Below, one piece after another: positions 34,303 to 46,040 of a stretch of 64,000 nucleotides of DNA. The stretch comes from Odiellus spinosus (taxonomy: Eukaryota; Arthropoda; Arachnida; Opiliones; Phalangiidae). The notes under the pieces were generated by a model. It did not search any database, was not told the origin of the DNA, and was given only the letters and a program-made list of their open reading frames with translations. The translations under genes were made by a program, and so were the position numbers. Within the stretch, counting starts at the first letter, position 1, and each line of letters begins with the position of its first letter. The stretch is from assembly GCA_963920705.1 (NCBI GenBank), contig OY987233.1:14061459-14125458 (forward strand), given 5' to 3'.

Positions 34303-34738
34303 AATTGAAAGGGATGCTGTCACCATTTTTTTGAGTGCCTGTGGATTATATTTTTTGTTTTATCATACTATTAAAACGCCATGTTCAAAATTTTATACCT
34401 TTAAGTTGAAGCGTTCTTAAGAAACTTCAAAATGAAAATATCAAAATATAAAGGTCATATTTATTCCGATATATGACGTAGTTTATTTCAAGAACGTAAT
34501 TAACGATCATTTTGATACGAAAGGTTGGACTTTCTTGTAAGTACTTTTACGAAAAAGACCGCGCGAAAGCGACCTTATCACTGGTGCCAGAACGTGCGAG
34601 AATCAACTGTAGACTCTACAATAGCGAAATCACGCGATCCCATAGTGCGATGACGTAATATTGCGGGAAATTTTAATTTTAAAAATTTCGAAAATAGCGA
34701 TTTGGGGTTCATAAAAAATGTGTCGGCCTCACTTTAAG
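34303..34738 (+). repeat. Family A interspersed element, copy 3
   Basis: Runs from AAAGGGATGCTGTCACCATT to GTGTCGGCCTCACTTT, which are imperfect terminal inverted repeats. The interior tracks copy 1 closely: AAAACGCCATGTTCAAAATT, CGTAATTAACGATCATTTT, AAAGACCGCGCGAAAGCGAC, GACTCTACAATAGCG, GATGACGTAATATTGCGGG. The hairpin-bearing segment of copies 1 and 2 is deleted here. Confidence 0.8.
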
Positions 34739-35033
34739 TTCTAATGGATGACGTTTACGTCCTTGGCGGTGGCTTAGTTGTAGAGGTTTTTGTTTAGACT
34801 AAGCAAACTCAATGTTTTTCTCGTAAATTCACCCCTAAACACCCTTAAAAGTATTTTTAGGAAATATCGGGTTGTGTCTGTTTGCTGTTAAAATATAATT
34901 TTCCGTGTAATGTACACGGATTGCTTAATATAAGGGTTAACGTCTCAACTATAAATATATTTTCAAATATCGTAAAATTATTTAAATATAAACAAATCAT
35001 TTGATTGAAGTTTGTATTGGAAGGGGTAAGGTT
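34739..35033. other. Unique DNA, nothing recognised
   Basis: The 64-aa minus-strand frame at 34857-35051 has no motif. Confidence 0.4.
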
Positions 35034-35330
35034 AGGCTTCTCTTTGAACACCGATGCCCGAAGGATAGAACACTTTTACAGGAGATTTGGAGCTATTAAT
35101 GGAACAGCTTTTGAATTTATTTTCAAACAATTTTTTAAACTCGTTTATGGTGTTTAAATTAATTTTTGTAATGTCCTAACATTAAGATAATAGGCTAGCG
35201 TTTGATGCCCAAGACCGTAGGAGTCAAACGCGGGCCTATTCTTTTAATGTTAGGACATTACAAGCGCAGTTGAAGACTGAAATAATATGATTGGCCCGAA
35301 TTTATATTTACTTTTATATTTAATTTTCAG
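35034..35330. mobile_element. Family G foldback MITE, copy 3 (internally deleted)
   Basis: 35034-35084 (CTCTTTGAACACCGATG, GAACACTTTTACAGG) matches 47164-47212. From 35085 the family G left arm follows (GGAACAGCTTTTGAATTTAT), then a shortened palindrome with centre near 35205-35235 and TAATGTTAGGACATTACAAG. The right arm ends near 35330 without the terminal TCCAAGTTTC. Confidence 0.65.
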
Positions 35331-37140
35331 TCTTTGGATTTAGTTGTCTTATTGTCTGTCATTCTTTAAGGAGCTTAACATTGAACACGATGTAATCTCC
35401 GCTTGACACAAACCAGTAATAACTTAATCCGAAAGTTCTGACAAAAAAATGTAATAAAAAAATAATACCGAAACAAGTTACTGTGAGATTGTGAACGTTG
35501 GCGACACATGACTCGGAAGGTTTCTTCTAAATAGGGCCATCTAGTCTCTCCTGACCCCCTGACCCTCCCTTCTTTCTCGTAAGATTGAACCCCCCAAATT
35601 CTTTCTCCTTTGGCGGCAGCGTTGACGGGCCGTGACGAAACCCGACTCTGCAAAAGATGATCCCTAAGCTTCCCCTCACACTCCCCCCTTCCCGAGGGAA
35701 ACCCCTCTTTCTCAGCATCCCCCTAGTGGTAGAAAGCCGCAAATATAAAAAAACCCGGACGGAGATACGGATTCCTGCATAGTACCGCCATCTGGAAGAC
35801 ATATGATGAAGTAACGCTAGTTCAACTGTCCCCTCTCCCCCTTAACACGCCCCAGTGCAACCCAGAACTCCCTCTAGTCAGGATACATCTTTAAAACGGT
35901 CTTGTCTCAAAGGGAGAGTGAAATACCATTTATTTAAACTTTAAATAAGTTTAAATTTGAATCTATCAAGCTCGTTTTTAACCTAAAATTCAAGTTGAGG
36001 TTTAAATAATGGTTCATACAAATTTAGAAATCTCAGGGAAATAAATTAAAATTTCTGGGAGATTTAAAAATATTAGTGATATTAGGGAATTCAGGGAAAT
36101 TTGAGGTTGTTTCATAAAATTACTTAAAAACCTCTCCACGATGTCACAATGTTAGTACTCCATTTTTATTGACATAAGTGGGTTGTTTGGTCTTGGACCA
36201 GAAATTTCAGGGGAAATATTTGAAAAAACATGGAAAGGCTCTATTACCATTCCCAAAAGTCTAGTTTAATTAAATCATACAATTTAAAAAATTAAAACAA
36301 ATTACGATTTAATTTAATTTCAACCTCCCTTTTAAAAAGAAAAAATATTTTTGTCTGCAGATAATTTTTTATTTTCTTTTTGATTTCTTTTTTTTCATCG
36401 CGCGCTTTCAATTTCACGGGATGTTCAAATTGGCGCGAAAAATCTCGCGCAATTTTTTCTTCGTATTTTTTCCGCCAATTTTATTAAAACCTTTTTTCTC
36501 TCTCTCTTTTTACTTTCTTTTGGCTCGCGCCTCTCCTCGCGAGGACAGATTGAGACATCCATGCTATAATTAATTTTTCACGCGCAATTTGAAATTACAA
36601 GTTCCAGTCGGCTGTTTTTAGGCGGGAAAGATGCGCGCGAGCATATATTTGGATTTTTTTTGTGGTGGACTCGGTTTCTTCAAATGGTTTTTAATGTTGT
36701 CTCACGTGATTTATATTATTTTGGAATGAAGGGAGTTAATATGAAGGCATTTAAATCATTGAATTTAAAATATTTTTAATTTTATAATTATATTTTGCAA
36801 GGGGTATTATGATAATTTTTTATGAGAGATGTGAATTGTCGTTGAACTTTTTAACCATGGTGAAATAGGAATTTAATTAACTATTATTATTATTTAAGAG
36901 CACCTAATAACTATTTTTTTACCTATGGTATGTTAGAGAACAAAATTTTAAATTGTCGATATGAGGTTTTTTGTTTTTTCATTTTAATTAAAATAGTATA
37001 TTTAATTTAAATATTGCTAGGGCTAGAATAAGGCTAAGTTTAATATCACGAAGTTAATTTTATTTAAACCAGTAATTAATATTTGTTTAGCTTAATATTA
37101 ATTATAAAATAATTTTATACCGAAGTTAATGTTAATGTTA
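35331..37140. other. GC-richer patch, then AT-rich DNA; no gene supportable
   Basis: 35500-35880 is C-rich (CCTGACCCCCTGACCCTCC) and includes ACTCCCCCCTT, which also occurs near 31465. Two overlapping 91-92-aa minus frames (35375-35653, 35527-35802) lack recognisable domains. TCAAAGGGAGAGTGAAATAC at 35907 is an unpaired T2-like end. 36000-36110 has AGGGAAAT words like the purine-rich arrays. Further right is featureless. Confidence 0.4.
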
Positions 37141-37610
37141 ATTAAATTCGTATAGTATAATTAATTAACATTAGATTAATACCGATAGTAATATTAATTT
37201 GCGTTAATTTCGTACCGATAGTGATATTAATTTGCGTTAATTTCGTACCGATAGTGATATTAATTTGCGTTAATTTCGTACCGATAGTGATATTAATTTG
37301 CGTTAATTTCGTACCGATAGTGATATTAATTTGCATGAATTTCGTATCGATAGTGATACTAATTTGCATTAATTTCGTCCGATAGTGATACTAATTTGCA
37401 TTAATTTCGTCCGATAGTGATATTATTTTGCATTAATTTCGTACCGTTAGTGATATTAATTTGCATTAATTTCGTACCGATTGTGATATTAATTTCCATT
37501 AATTAGTGATATTAATTTGCATTTACTTTCGTACCGATAGTGATATTAATTTGCATTTAACTTTCGTACCGATAGAAATACTAATTATCATTACTTTCAT
37601 ACCAATAGTA
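37141..37610 (+). repeat. Minisatellite, 33-bp units
   Basis: About 14 units built on TTAATTTCGTACCGATAGTG and ATATTAATTTGC. Five units from about 37190 are nearly identical (GCG ending); later units vary (GCATT, CGTCCGATAG). Because 33 is divisible by three, the minus strand reads open for 75 codons with an 11-residue periodicity; I regard that as an artefact. Confidence 0.92.
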
Positions 37611-37800
37611 ATATTAATTTAAAATTATAAAATTGTATATAAGAAATTTCATTATCAACCTTTTATAGTTCATCCTCTTCATCTTAGATGTCGCCCATAT
37701 CTCGTAAATATTTTGGGATCAATTTCTTAGGACCAGAATTGAAAATCCCCAAATTTTTTATGCTCATTGTTTTAACTTTAATAACCTTTCGTAATTAAAT
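37611..37800. other. AT-rich spacer
   Basis: No feature recognised. Confidence 0.4.
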
Positions 37801-37807
37801 TTAATAT

Positions 37808-37836
37808 CTTTCTTTTTTCTTTATAGGTAAGTACCA
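37808..37836 (+). promoter_or_regulatory. Recursive-splice-site-like sequence 2
   Basis: CTTTCTTTTTTCTTTATAG is followed directly by GTAAGTACC (junction 37826/37827), the same juxtaposed acceptor-donor layout as at 7262/7263. The donor is identical over nine bases while the wider flanks look unrelated, which argues for a shared signal over a recent duplication. Splicing untested. Confidence 0.45.
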
Positions 37837-38515
37837 TTCAATTCTTCCTGTGTGTTATTTTCATTGTGTATGCTGGAATTTTAATTTCGTTGGACAGCGC
37901 AGTAAGTCAAATGAATAATACTTAATTACACTTTGTGGTTACATTTATAATTAGTGATATGTAATTAAGTTTCAAGAATCAAAACGTACTCTAATTTACG
38001 AAATAATTAAGGTAATAGTTTTAAAAATAGACAAAAATAGATATAAATGCTTTCGGGTAACTAAAGTAATGCGTAATTTAAGCACATTCAACTAAATTAC
38101 CAAGAAACATTACGGCAATAATATTTTTTTGAAGTTAAAATAGTTAAACCTTTTTTATTATTACACATTCTAACCATTCACAGATATTGCAGATAAATTT
38201 ATTTTATGCACATGTGATTTATTTTGGGGTTTATGTAATAGGGTTATAATAAGGTTGAACTGATGCGCGCGTGCGCCAAATATTTTTCTTACCACGTTTG
38301 TTCATTTCTAAACACGTGGTATCAACATGACTGTGTCACGTGCTTGAAAATTGACTCTACTTAAATTTCTCAAGTTTTTAATTTGCACAAGCGCGAAATA
38401 GGTCCCGTTTCTAAGACCCGTTTTTGGGTAGCTTACGATTAAAATGCAGTCTGAATTACTTTGAAAAACGCGCTGAACTTACGAATGTCGTCAGTAAGCT
38501 CAAATCTTTTTGCTC
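37837..38515. other. AT-rich DNA, nothing recognised
   Basis: No frame or repeat placed. Some CGCG and CACGTG words occur at 38265-38345. Confidence 0.4.
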
Positions 38516-39075
38516 TTTGGTAACCTACCTTTAGAGTGGTTCAGTAGACTTCTCTATAAATTAAAATCATTTAAAATTGTCGTTCGCGCTAAATTTAAAG
38601 ACTTTATATAAAAATCACGCGCAGTAACCATAGAAACGTTTACCACGCGTTTGTTTCGCGCGCAAAAAAAGGCGCGAGATTAGTAGTTTACTAGAACTAA
38701 AATTACAAATTGACGCGAGTGGTCCTGTAGAATTATCTTTAAATGAAAATCGTTTGAAATTTGCAATTTCAAAATTTAAAGATTGTATATGAAAATCACG
38801 CGCGGTAACCATAGAAACGTTTACCACGTGTTTTTTTCGCACGCAAAAAGGCGCGAGTTCGAAAACCTACCATTAGAGTGGTCAAGTAAAATTCTCTGTA
38901 TATTAAAATCATTTCAAATTTGCTCTCGCGCTAAATTTAAAGACTGTAGATAAAAATAATGCGCGGTTACCATAGAAACGTTTACCACGCGTTTTTTCGC
39001 GCGCAAAAAAAGGCGCGAGATTAAAAGTTTAAATAGAACTAAAATTACAAATTGGCGCGAGTTTCAAAATATATT
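38516..39075 (+). repeat. Tandem repeat, about 165-180-bp units, CGCG-rich
   Basis: Three units. ACCATAGAAACGTTTACCAC occurs near 38627, 38806 and 38970. Accompanying words are CGCTAAATTTAAAGACT, TTCGCGCGCAAAAAAAGGCG and GAACTAAAATTACAAATTG. Frames on the minus strand are repeat by-products. Confidence 0.85.
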
Positions 39076-39828
39076 TCGCGCGCGATGAACACGTGGTCTT
39101 ATTTGGGAGAATTTTTTTTTTTTCTTTTTGAAATAAAACTGAAGAAATTGAAAAACAATTTCTAGACCATAACGACGACAAAGTGCAGGCATTCGGATAA
39201 AAGAAACCTTTTTTTAACAGCATCCGAGAAAGAGAAAAAATCCCTGGAACTTTTTTCTTTTTCAATATATATTTTTTCTGAGTATATGAAAGAGTATAGT
39301 GAGAGTATATTTCTTTTCATTTTTGAAAAGGATTTAATTTATTATTGAAAACGTTGGTTTCTTACGGGAATTGGGTCACTTCTATGACTGTAACTTAAAA
39401 TATAGATAAAGTATTGTACTAGTAGTGTATTACGTGATTCTAGGGGATTGTAGTTTCGCGAGTGTAGGACCAGGAGGGGAAAAGAAAAAAAAAACCTTAG
39501 AAAGTGTCGTATTCTTTGCTCCCCCTTGAGGTTCTTTTCTCCCCAAAGGTTCCGGCTCATGAGTCGACCCCTTAAAGGGGATATCAGAGCAAGGACGGGG
39601 GGTTGACAAAAGGGGGGACTTACTGTTAAGTGACCCGAGACCAACTAAAAATAGGGAAGGCGACCCTTTAACCTTTAATGTCAAAATATTGTAACTGCAA
39701 CTAGAACTAAATTTATTATAGCAATTTTTATTTTAACTCGTTTTTGAGACTCTTTAGATTAGTTTGGGTAGTAAATTTATTAGTAATAACTAAGAATAAT
39801 TATTTTAAAGTATAAAATTTAAATATTT
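39076..39828. other. Unique DNA with overlapping frames
   Basis: Two overlapping minus frames at 39342-39684 and one at 39029-39265 have no recognisable domain. A near-palindrome CCCCTTAAAGGGG lies at 39569-39581. No gene called. Confidence 0.35.
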
Positions 39829-39832
39829 TTAA

Positions 39833-41206
39833 AGGGAAAATGAATTTTTGAAACTAGAATGAAACATTAATGTTAGTTAGTTTAATATCAAACAATAAAG
39901 TTAGTTAGAAGTAAGTTTGAAGTTTCTTAAGTACGTGGCAACCAAGATAGGTATAAAATTCTTAATATGGCATTTTAAAAATATGATTAGACTACGAAAA
40001 AACTAGTAACAGCCTAAATTTTTGATCTTCCCTCCAAAAACGTGTTAAATTCGTACTTACTACCTTTTACCTTATAAAAATATATATCGTATCTATAAAA
40101 TTTCCTCCATCTTATTTCTATCTTGTATCGTATTTTTTTTCTCACATTTAAAACTTACTGAGCGAATCAGTCTAACAACGTTAATATTAAATGTCCATTA
40201 AACTTCAAGGTTTCCCTGCCTTTTTCTGTAGTAAACTTTCGCGTTTGGAAAAAATAATGAACATAAAAAAGGGAGACGGTTATAGACGTTAAGTTCTTTT
40301 CACAGACAGTCGGTCCATTGTAGCGTGGATAAACCGTTCACTGAATTAAAAGTAATACGTAACAAAGACGGGGGTGTCATTAGAACATATATCACCAACT
40401 CTCCTTTATCCCTATTGGTTGAAATTGGTTAGACAAATAGGATTTTTCTCATTATTGACTCGGACTAAGGTTAAGTACTTAAATATAGCTTAGTGACTCC
40501 GGACTGAGATAGAAATCTTTCAGGACCCCCTTTTTTTCGGGGGTTTAACTAAGTAGGAGGTTTCCGGAGGTTCCATACCCATTTATAAAAGTCTAACTGA
40601 AGTTTTAGTATTTTTGTTGCTTAGGATACCTACTTGGATATGGGTTCATATTTTTATTACTTTTCGAGTAGACATTTTCGATTCGATAATTACCGCTTAA
40701 AACCTCGGCAACAAAATAGTACTGATACACGCTAAGCTATATCCAGCAGGATTTTACATTAAGTGATTCACCATACCAAAAATAGATTCAACCAGTAGGA
40801 GTAGGAGTTGCAAATAAGATGGTTAACACTATTTAAAAATGACGTAACCTAACAAAATATGATTTTTTTTTGTCGTTAAAATAGGCCTAATTCACCAGTA
40901 AACAAAAATTACATACAAATATTAAACTAGCAATAAATTTAAAACTTAACATCAAAATAGGCTAAGCTGGATTAGTGGAGATATTCTGAACTCCCCCCAT
41001 AAAAGAGCCGTCCACCAATGTCATTGGTCGCTAGTCCTTATACGGGGAGATCAGGATTTCTCCATGAATTTAGATAAGCCTATTTTGATGGTAAGTTTTA
41101 AATTGATTTCTAGTTTAATAATTGTTTAATTTTCTTAATGTTGGATTAAGTCTATCTAAACAATAATGAATCGATAAAAGATCACTTTTCAGGTTGCATT
41201 ATCCCT
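39833..41206. mobile_element. Candidate long TTAA-flanked element (T2-like), 1374 bp
   Basis: Left AGGGAAAATGAATT, right (inward) AGGGATAATGCAAC, with TTAA outside both (39829-39832, 41207-41210). The terminal match is short, about ten bases, so the pairing is tentative. The interior has no coding frame but contains a foldback at about 40920-41140. Confidence 0.45.
40920..41140. repeat. Foldback (inverted repeat), arms about 95 bp
   Basis: The left arm (ATTAAACTAG, AATTTAAAACTTAACATC, AAAATAGGCTAAGC, TGGAGATATTCTGAACTCCC) is mirrored on the right (GGGGAGATCAGGATTTCTCC, AGCCTATTTTGATGG, AAGTTTTAAATTGATTTC, CTAGTTTAAT). The centre, about 41005-41045, holds ACCAATGTCATTGGT, itself a small palindrome. 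Confidence 0.8.
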
Positions 41207-41210
41207 TTAA

Positions 41211-41925
41211 GCTAAGGAATATTGCCATGAAACATAAATGTCTGTGAAATTTAAAAAACGTTTCAATTTTTTTTAACTTCCAAATATCATTCTATCCTAC
41301 TAATTCGTGACAATTTCATCAGTATACCATGCGTTTTATTTTTAGCAAATTAATCTTACACTATGATGGAATTATTAGAATTACGTTATAATATGTGACA
41401 TATTACAATATTACTTGTCCACAATCCTTCTATTATACCCCCTTCAATCCCATAATCAACCATGCAGACAAGATACGTTGTCCATCTTCGCATGAGAGCG
41501 TTGGAATGGCATCAAAATTCACCCTAGCCATCCGTTAGGTGCCCCCTTAACGTACTAGTAACGGAAGAATTTGTTTTTCAAATCCTTTAAGGACAATCTC
41601 GACTGACTTTAAAAGCACTAACGTTAATTAATCAGTTTTATCTTCTAACTAACAGTCAACTAAGATTGACTTTGTGATTATTTTGGGAATTATTTTGGGT
41701 TACGATGTAAAACAAGGTTTTTTTCTCCTAGGGGGCGGACGGGGGGTTAAAACAATGAATTCTTTATTCAAGGTAGGTTATGCGAGACTGGTTATGCAAT
41801 GTAAAACATGTATAGAACTCAAGAATCACCCCTCCTGCCATGTTCTAGGAACCTTAAAATACTTCCAAAAACAAAAAAAGCAGATGACACATAACGTATT
41901 AAGCAAAAAATATATACCCGAGCTT
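41211..41925. other. Unique DNA, nothing recognised
   Basis: The 94-aa plus frame at 41674-41958 ends inside the next repeat and lacks any known motif, so I do not call it a gene. Confidence 0.4.
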
Positions 41926-42420
41926 ACGAATATTACTAGGAGAACCTTATTAGCCTAAAAGAATTGAATTTACACAGAAATATATGATATTTAAATTAAC
42001 AAGGCTTAGGAATAATGTTACATAAGGATTTATAGTTTAACAAGTAACCTAATTTACTTACCAAGGCTTAGCATTCATTTTGCATAAGAATTTACCAATT
42101 AGCCTTAGGAATACTATTACATGAAAATTTATAGAATATTACTAGGTGAACCTTACTAGCCAACAGAATTTAATTTACACAGAAATATATAATAATTAAA
42201 TTAACAAGGCTTAGGAATTTAATATATTACATGGGGTTTTATAGTTTAAAAAGTATCCTAATTTACTTACCAAGGCTTAGCATTAATTTTGCATAATAAT
42301 TTATATTCGAAAACTTAGGATTTATTTACCAAGGCTTAGGAATAATAAAATTACATTTTTATTGTTAAAAACGTAGGATTTATTTGCCAAGGCTTAGCAA
42401 TAATATTACATTAGAATTTA
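41926..42420 (+). repeat. Tandem duplication, about 205-bp unit with a shorter inner repeat
   Basis: ATTACTAGGAGAACCTTATT near 41932 recurs as ATTACTAGGTGAACCTTACT near 42138, and the following about 175 bp match (AATTTACACAGAAATATAT, TTAACAAGGCTTAGGAAT, CCTAATTTACTTACCAAGGC). Within and after each copy the word CCAAGGCTTAGNAATA repeats six or more times. Confidence 0.8.
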
Positions 42421-42515
42421 TATTGAGACTGTATAATATTTTTAATGAGTTCCAAATGGAATTGAAATAGCATTTTCGGAAAAATCGTTAAAAAACGATT
42501 CCGTTTACCAAGGCT
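42421..42515 (-). repeat. Family A terminal fragment
   Basis: GAGACTGTATAATATTTTTA, CAAATGGAATTGAAATAGC and the hairpin AATCGTTAAAAAACGATTC match the hairpin end of family A. It lies inside or beside the AAGGCTTAG repeat, suggesting insertion into it. Confidence 0.7.
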
Positions 42516-43002
42516 TAAGAATTTATTTTTTATAATTGGAAGTAAAACTTGGCTGTAAGAAAGCATACTGTCCAAGGTTCTGAAAATATAATAGAACCGT
42601 TGTACAAATTAGGGTTTGAGATGTCGGAGGTGGGCTACTTTCGCGTCTCTTAATTTAGCGGGAATTCTATTAGCAGTTGGGAGTGGGGGAAGCAGAAGTC
42701 ATTTAAGACTATTCCGGCCACTATTAGATAAGAGCATCCAACATCCCGCCTTTTCATCAAGATCGACCTACCCATTCCAAATACACTCTTGGAATGAACC
42801 TCAATCCGTATAGAAATAATAAATTTAATGGAGATATTGACCCATTCTAGGACTGAAAATTGTATACCACTTTTGATGTCACGGTGTAACTCGTAAGTCT
42901 TAGAATGGATGAAAATATCAATGAGAAAGCTCCGGAAAGCCATTATATTTAATACATGATTTGACCGTTTCTAAGATTGTAACCACTTATGTTATGTCTG
43001 GT
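42516..43002. other. Unique DNA, nothing recognised
   Basis: Frames at 42616-42813 (plus) and 42650-42943 (minus) overlap and have no domain. Confidence 0.4.
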
Positions 43003-43006
43003 TTAA

Positions 43007-43383
43007 AGGGAGGATGAAGTAAAAAATTAACCAAATTATTATTTTCAAAAATAAATGGGGAAACTTGCTATATATTTTGTAGGGCTAGGAGTAATAAATA
43101 AATAACAAAGATGAACTGAGGTTGTATAATTCCTTTGCCATATTTAGTAATAGAATTATCACTCTCATTCTTATCGGCGAATGAATAACTCTTACAACTT
43201 GTATCAATTTCCTATAACAATTGAGTAGGAATATAAAGTTTGCCGTTACATTCATATTCGTTAATTCGAATAAGAAATGGATATGTTTTCGCGAACGGAT
43301 AATATCTGATTGACATTCACGATGGTCTTGTCCAATTAACAAAGGTTATACGAATTCAGAGTTCTACGCGTGTCATCATCCCT
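43007..43383. mobile_element. TTAA-flanked MITE (T2-like), 377 bp
   Basis: Left AGGGAGGATGAAGTA, right (inward) AGGGATGATGACACG, TTAA outside both (43003-43006, 43384-43387). The interior is non-coding; the 85-aa minus frame has no motif. Confidence 0.6.
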
Positions 43384-43387
43384 TTAA

Positions 43388-43835
43388 TGTATAGCAACTA
43401 ATCTTGTCGCTTTCTAAAGGTGTGATGACCCCGTTTCTCGGTAATGTTTTTCACGGCCCGACCTATACTTATATATACACCAACTTTGTGACTGTTTTCT
43501 AGGGACCCTATTGGTCTAAATAGCATCGTCACTAATGATGTTAGTTTATATATTTTTTGGGGTTAATTAAATAGGTACCCTAATAAATATCGCGTCTGTA
43601 AATAACTCGTTTTTTTGGGGTCATTTTGGGGTCAAGTTGCTATTTTTTTTTTCTAAGCTTAACTATAAATTTAAAAAGGTTAAATTTGAGTTGATTTTAT
43701 AAGGGTTATTTTGGAGTATGGTCTTTTAAAAAAATATAAACTTTGACCCCAAATGTATAGGTTTATATGAAAGGCTACACAATTGGCAGGCGATTCATTT
43801 CTTTGTTCAAGTTTAGTTGGTATAATTTTTTTAAG
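43388..43835. other. Unique DNA, nothing recognised
   Basis: T- and G-rich stretches (TTTTTTGGGGTCATTTTGGG) but no gene or repeat. Confidence 0.4.
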
Positions 43836-44310
43836 CTCTGGCGGATTGATACTCAACGCTAAATTATGTAAGAAAAAAGTAGTATTTTTTCAACTTCATT
43901 TGAATAAGAGTATAGCGCATCTAATCAGTTTGAATTTTCAACACGTGTAAAGTTACGGATCTATGGTTAACATTTAACTTTCTTCGTAATAAATTAAATA
44001 GAAGAACGACTTTACACGCGCTGCAAACTTAAATTGATTTTGAATTATATCGAAAATTTGAGCGCGCGAGTTTAAATCAGAATCAGTTTAAGTTTTCATC
44101 GCGGTGGAAGGTAAGATTGTGATTTGGTAGCGAAAAATTGAAAGGTTGGGATAGATGTTGGGCCGTTGTAAACTCAAATTGGTTCTAAATATATAAAACT
44201 CCAGCTCGCGTTCCGTCACGAGCTTTTATTCTGAATCAGTTGAAATTTACATCGCGTTCAAAGTTAGACACTCCTTAATGTTCATATTTATTTAATTTCT
44301 ATCGTATTGG
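43836..44310 (+). repeat. Family F box followed by family C units
   Basis: The box TGGCGGATTGATACTCAACG (43840-43859) is followed by two family C units with a period near 160 bp: CACGCGCTGCAAACTTAAAT, TTGAGCGCGCGAGTTTAAAT, CAGAATCAGTTTAAGTTTTC, then GCCGTTGTAAACTCAAATTG, CTCGCGTTCCGTCACGAG and GAATCAGTTGAAATTTACAT. The same box-then-core order occurs at 49851-50120, suggesting one composite element. Confidence 0.65.
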
Positions 44311-44685
44311 CTTATGCTTTGCGCGTGCTGAAATCTGATATTGATCGTATCCCGTGTTTTCTAGTTTTTGGTCCGAGAAGCAAAAACTTCTCTGGTTTAT
44401 TTGATTTGGGCGATGATTTTTTGGGGGTTCCTTTTTCCCGAAGAGTTCTTATAGTCCACGATGCACTCGTGACCAACTCTCTTCCCAATATTTTTATTCT
44501 TTTCTACACAAACTATATTTTCTCCTATTGTTGCTAGCACTTGGTTACCCATGGTCAAGATAATATTGAACATAAATAATAAAATATCTACAGGTTTAGC
44601 TTCGTATCGTAATGGAAACATTTCTCCCCCATGGTGTTACGCTGTTACTGTTAATAAACAATAGAAAATAAATTTGTAAGGTACT
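44311..44685. other. Unique DNA, nothing recognised
   Basis: Two overlapping 74-76-aa frames without domains. Confidence 0.4.
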
Positions 44686-45242
44686 TAATTTTTTAGGAAA
44701 ATATAGGGAAGATTTAAATTTTTAGGAATTTTTCAGGAAAACCATTATTTTGTAGGACAATGTCTGGGTTAATCAGTATTTTGTAGGAATATATCGGGGA
44801 AATCGATATTTTGTAGGAAAATATTGGGGGAAATCGATATTTTGTAGGAAAATATGGGGGAAAATCGATATTTTGTAGGACAATATGGGGGAAAATCGAT
44901 ATTTTGTAGGATAATATGGGGAAAAATAGATATTTTGTAGGATAATATCGGGGAAAAATCGATATTTTGTAGGATAATATCGGGGAAAGTCGATATTTTG
45001 TAGAAAAATATCGGGGAAAATTATTATTTTCTAGGAAAATATCGGAAAATATTATTATTTTGTAGGAAAATATCGGGAAATATTATTTTGTAGGAAAATA
45101 ACGGGAAAAATTATTATTTTGTAGGAAAATAACGGGAAAAATTATTATTTTGTAGGAAAATAACGGGAAAAATTATTATTTTGTATAGGAAAATAACGGG
45201 AAAAATTATTATTTTGTATAGGAAAATATAGGCCATTTATTG
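44686..45242 (+). repeat. Purine-rich minisatellite, about 31-34-bp units
   Basis: About 17 units built on TTTTGTAGGAAAATATCGGG and GAAAATCGATAT. The left half carries CGATATTTTG, the right half ATTATTATTTTG with AACGGG replacing ATCGGG. Confidence 0.92.
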
Positions 45243-46040
45243 GAGAAAATTTGAAAAATTAAAATATTTGGTGAAAAATATACGAAAAATAGATCTTTTA
45301 CTTCGGACATACTATGAAAAAACCCTTTATAGCCTAAATAAACCAAATGGTAAAAAGCGTTTGTAAAACTTTGAGATCTGTCTAATTTAAAACTTTCTTC
45401 ACGTGATGATAGAAAGCCTATTTTATAAGTGAAAGTCAGCCGTAAACAAAATATAGGACCTAGCACACATTTTCTAAATAGTCATGAGAAAGTTTCGTGA
45501 TGGTAATATTCCAGACCACTCTTTTCCAGCCTAGGTTATTGTATATGGTGTAGTGTGTAGTTTGCCTAGTCTTAACTTCTTCTCTCTCTCTTGATGGCGG
45601 CGTGAATTTTTCCCTCGTCTGTTGACTTTGTTTTTGAAGCGGTACTGGCATTCAGGGCCGACCAACTAAAGCAGCGGCAGACGACTTGTCTTGCCTTCCA
45701 TCCTCAAGACGCGTTGGTAATCGTAACGGGTCTCTGGTAACGTGGAACTCTTCAGATCTCCCCTACAGCTTCTAGTCGGTTCCTATTTCGTGGTTCGCCA
45801 TGCTCTCTCACTCTATCTATTATCCTATAGCGCTGAGAATGAGATATATGCTTATAAAACTGAACGACTAAAACTGTTTATCCATGGACAGACGGACTTA
45901 GAAATACCGTCGCGCACGGAACAAAAATATGATATTTCTGCCCATCTACACTTCTATGGTTTGAGGTATCGAGTTGCCGAGTAAATATATTGAATAGTTT
46001 AAGAAAAATGATGGGATGAAAAATATATTTAAATGGACAG
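45243..46040. other. Unique, moderately GC-rich DNA; no gene supportable
   Basis: 45580-45830 is among the least repetitive, most balanced-composition stretches in the window, and an 80-aa plus frame covers 45742-45984. I recognise no domain and no splice layout, so I leave it uncalled. Confidence 0.35.

Noticed and set aside
37142..37369. 75-aa minus frame with an 11-residue period
   Set aside because: Product of the 33-bp array.
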